Shown: positions 62,884 to 64,000 of the stretch, in pieces | Position numbering within the stretch: position 1 is the first letter of the stretch | Layout: the number at the start of each line of letters is the position of its first letter | Source of the DNA: Bacillus sp. ZZV12-4809 | Lineage (GTDB): Bacteria; Bacillota; Bacilli; Bacillales; Cytobacillaceae | Direction: 5' to 3' | Length of the DNA stretch: 64,000 nucleotides | Assembly (NCBI RefSeq): GCF_009849585.1 | Contig: NZ_VCRN01000003.1 | Span: 62,001-126,000, forward strand | Position numbers and translations under genes: made by a program | The notes under the pieces: model-generated | Database searches by the model: none | Told to the model about the DNA's origin: nothing | The model's input: the letters and a program-made list of their open reading frames with translations, nothing else

Positions 62884-62910
62884 CCTGGTAATCTAGTATA
62901 AATTACCAGG
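62884..62910. promoter_or_regulatory. Inverted repeat before the glycosyltransferase gene
   Basis: CCTGGTAAT (62884-62892) and ATTACCAGG (62902-62910) are perfect 9-bp arms with a 9-base spacer, about 60 bases before the start at 62971. It could be an operator or a weak terminator. Confidence 0.4.
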
Positions 62911-62970
62911 TTACTTCACTACAATAATCATATATTTTTAAATTAACTATATTATTTTGAAGGTGAGCCA

Positions 62971-64000
62971 ATGCAGCCAAGTCTAACACCCATCAAGCCG
63001 ATAGCAAGGCGTGAGAGAAAGAAGTTATATGTCTCTATTAATAAAAAGTTTGTATTCAGTCACCTCGTTTCAGCACTTTGGATGGTTTTTTCTATTTATC
63101 TATCATTGCCTTGGCTGAAGGATTTATCAGAAATAGTCACTCTCCCGATCAGCATTTTTATTATTGGCGGTATTGCTTATGTACCGGGCTATATGAATGC
63201 CTTTATGGTAATGAGCCTGCTTTTGGACAGGCAGCCATCTTTTAAAAATGCTGATCCTGATAAGGAAGTGACAATGCTTATAGCTGCCTTCAATGAAGAG
63301 AAAACAATCTTTCAAACGTTAAGCTATGTGGCAAGTCAGGATTATCATGGGAAAATTAAGGTCATCGTTATAAATAATGGTTCTGCTGACCATACTCACC
63401 GTGAAGTAGAAAGAGCTCAAAGGGAGCTTAATCTTACGATTGATATTTTGAATGAACCTAAGGCCGGAAAATTCAATGCATTAAATAGAGGTCTTGAGCA
63501 TGTGACAACAGAATATGTAATCACACTGGATGCAGATACACTGCTGCATCCTTCAGCAGTCCGCTTTTTAGTATCACGCATGGAAAGCAGTCCCGAAGAG
63601 GTAGGCGCGGTGGCAGGCTCCATGCTTGTACGTAATAGCCGGGAAAACCTCCTGACTAAAACACAAGAGTGGGACTATTACCTGGGAATCGCATCAATAA
63701 AAAGACTGCAGGGGTTATATCAGGGAACACTGGTTGCTCAAGGGGCTTTCAGTTTATACAAAGCTGACTCAGTCCGTCAGGTAAATGGCTGGCCTGATGC
63801 CATTGGCGAAGATATTGTATTAACTTGGAGGCTGCTGCAAATAGAATGGAAGGTATATTTTGAACCGCTGGCTGTTGCTTTTACCGAGGTTCCTTCTTCT
63901 TTATCTCACTTTGCCAAGCAAAGATCGAGGTGGGCAAGGGGAATGATAGAAGGACTGAATGAAATCAAGCCATGGAAACAGCCTCAAATCTACACAAAAT
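62971..64000 (+). CDS. Family 2 glycosyltransferase, processive type, 3' end beyond the window
   Basis: ATG 62971 follows AAGGTGAG and the frame is open to the last base (343 codons). Two N-terminal hydrophobic segments (about residues 30-50 and 55-80) precede a GT2 catalytic domain: MLIAAFNEE (about residue 96), nucleotide-binding VITLDADT (DxD, about 178), GEDIVLTWRL and QRSRWARG, the QxxRW motif of processive synthases. It resembles IcaA/PgaC-type N-acetylglucosaminyltransferases or hyaluronan/cellulose synthase-like enzymes. More membrane helices should follow outside the window. Confidence 0.85.
   Translation, partial: MQPSLTPIKPIARRERKKLYVSINKKFVFSHLVSALWMVFSIYLSLPWLKDLSEIVTLPISIFIIGGIAYVPGYMNAFMVMSLLLDRQPSFKNADPDKEVTMLIAAFNEEKTIFQTLSYVASQDYHGKIKVIVINNGSADHTHREVERAQRELNLTIDILNEPKAGKFNALNRGLEHVTTEYVITLDADTLLHPSAVRFLVSRMESSPEEVGAVAGSMLVRNSRENLLTKTQEWDYYLGIASIKRLQGLYQGTLVAQGAFSLYKADSVRQVNGWPDAIGEDIVLTWRLLQIEWKVYFEPLAVAFTEVPSSLSHFAKQRSRWARGMIEGLNEIKPWKQPQIYTK

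Noticed and set aside
1-64000. tRNA, rRNA, prophage or insertion sequence
   Set aside because: I found no transposase, integrase, phage structural gene or cloverleaf-like sequence; short RNA genes could still be missed by eye.

Overview
The window reads as a chromosomal segment of a low-GC Gram-positive member of the Bacillaceae. The evidence is strong AGGAGG-type ribosome binding sites, many TTG/GTG starts, TTGACA/TATAAT promoters, U-tailed hairpin terminators, and many genes with close Bacillus subtilis relatives (YmcC/PksA pair, YrhE/YrhD formate dehydrogenase, CwlO-type hydrolase, YtrA-type regulator, Mhq quinone-stress genes). The genus cannot be fixed from sequence alone. I see no rRNA, tRNA, CRISPR array, prophage or insertion sequence.

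Layout. 1-1218: 3' part of a GlcNAc-type PTS EIICB. 1.4-4.4 kb: small and hypothetical genes plus a nitrilase/GNAT pair. 4.4-5.7 kb: YmcC-like membrane protein divergent from a PksA-like TetR regulator, with paired operators between them. 5.9-12.2 kb: molybdenum formate dehydrogenase with a DUF1641 partner, FdhD and a DUF2294 protein, interrupted by a cupin/HD-GYP protein. 12.6-13.9 kb: CwlO-like NlpC/P60 hydrolase with a WalR-like promoter. 13.99-14.61 kb: an exact-period 52-bp tandem repeat array.

14.8-25.8 kb is a glycolate utilisation region: FadR-type regulator, GlcE/GlcF/GlcD oxidase, malate synthase G, a FAH-fold protein, an IclR regulator and a LctP/GlcA permease. Three transcription units share one dyad, (T/C)TGTT(T/C)-N9-AAACA(A/G), just upstream of the coding sequence, so they probably form one regulon taking external glycolate to glyoxylate and malate.

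25.9-29.8 kb: YtrA-type GntR regulator, ABC ATPase, large permease and an ECF sigma factor without an adjacent anti-sigma gene. 29.9-35.9 kb: SDR dehydrogenase, acyl-CoA dehydrogenase, thiolase, acyl-CoA ligase and an alpha-methylacyl-CoA racemase-like protein, suggesting catabolism of a methyl-branched acid. 39.5-47.6 kb: a complete LIV-type ABC importer whose genes are interleaved with two CoA ligases, which would import and activate a carboxylic acid. Between them lie phosphatidylserine synthase, a GIY-YIG protein, a C1q/TNF-like protein and a multiply frameshifted FAD oxidoreductase.

47.7-58.1 kb is mixed accessory metabolism: methyltransferase, DUF169, an ArsR/SRPBCC operon, MATE exporter, flavodoxin-fold reductase, VOC and GNAT proteins, nitroreductase, CorA. 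58.1-62.8 kb: iron alcohol dehydrogenase divergent from a quinone/catechol-stress cluster with a textbook MhqR-type operator. The first gene of that cluster, a ring-cleaving dioxygenase, is frameshifted. The window ends inside a family 2 glycosyltransferase.
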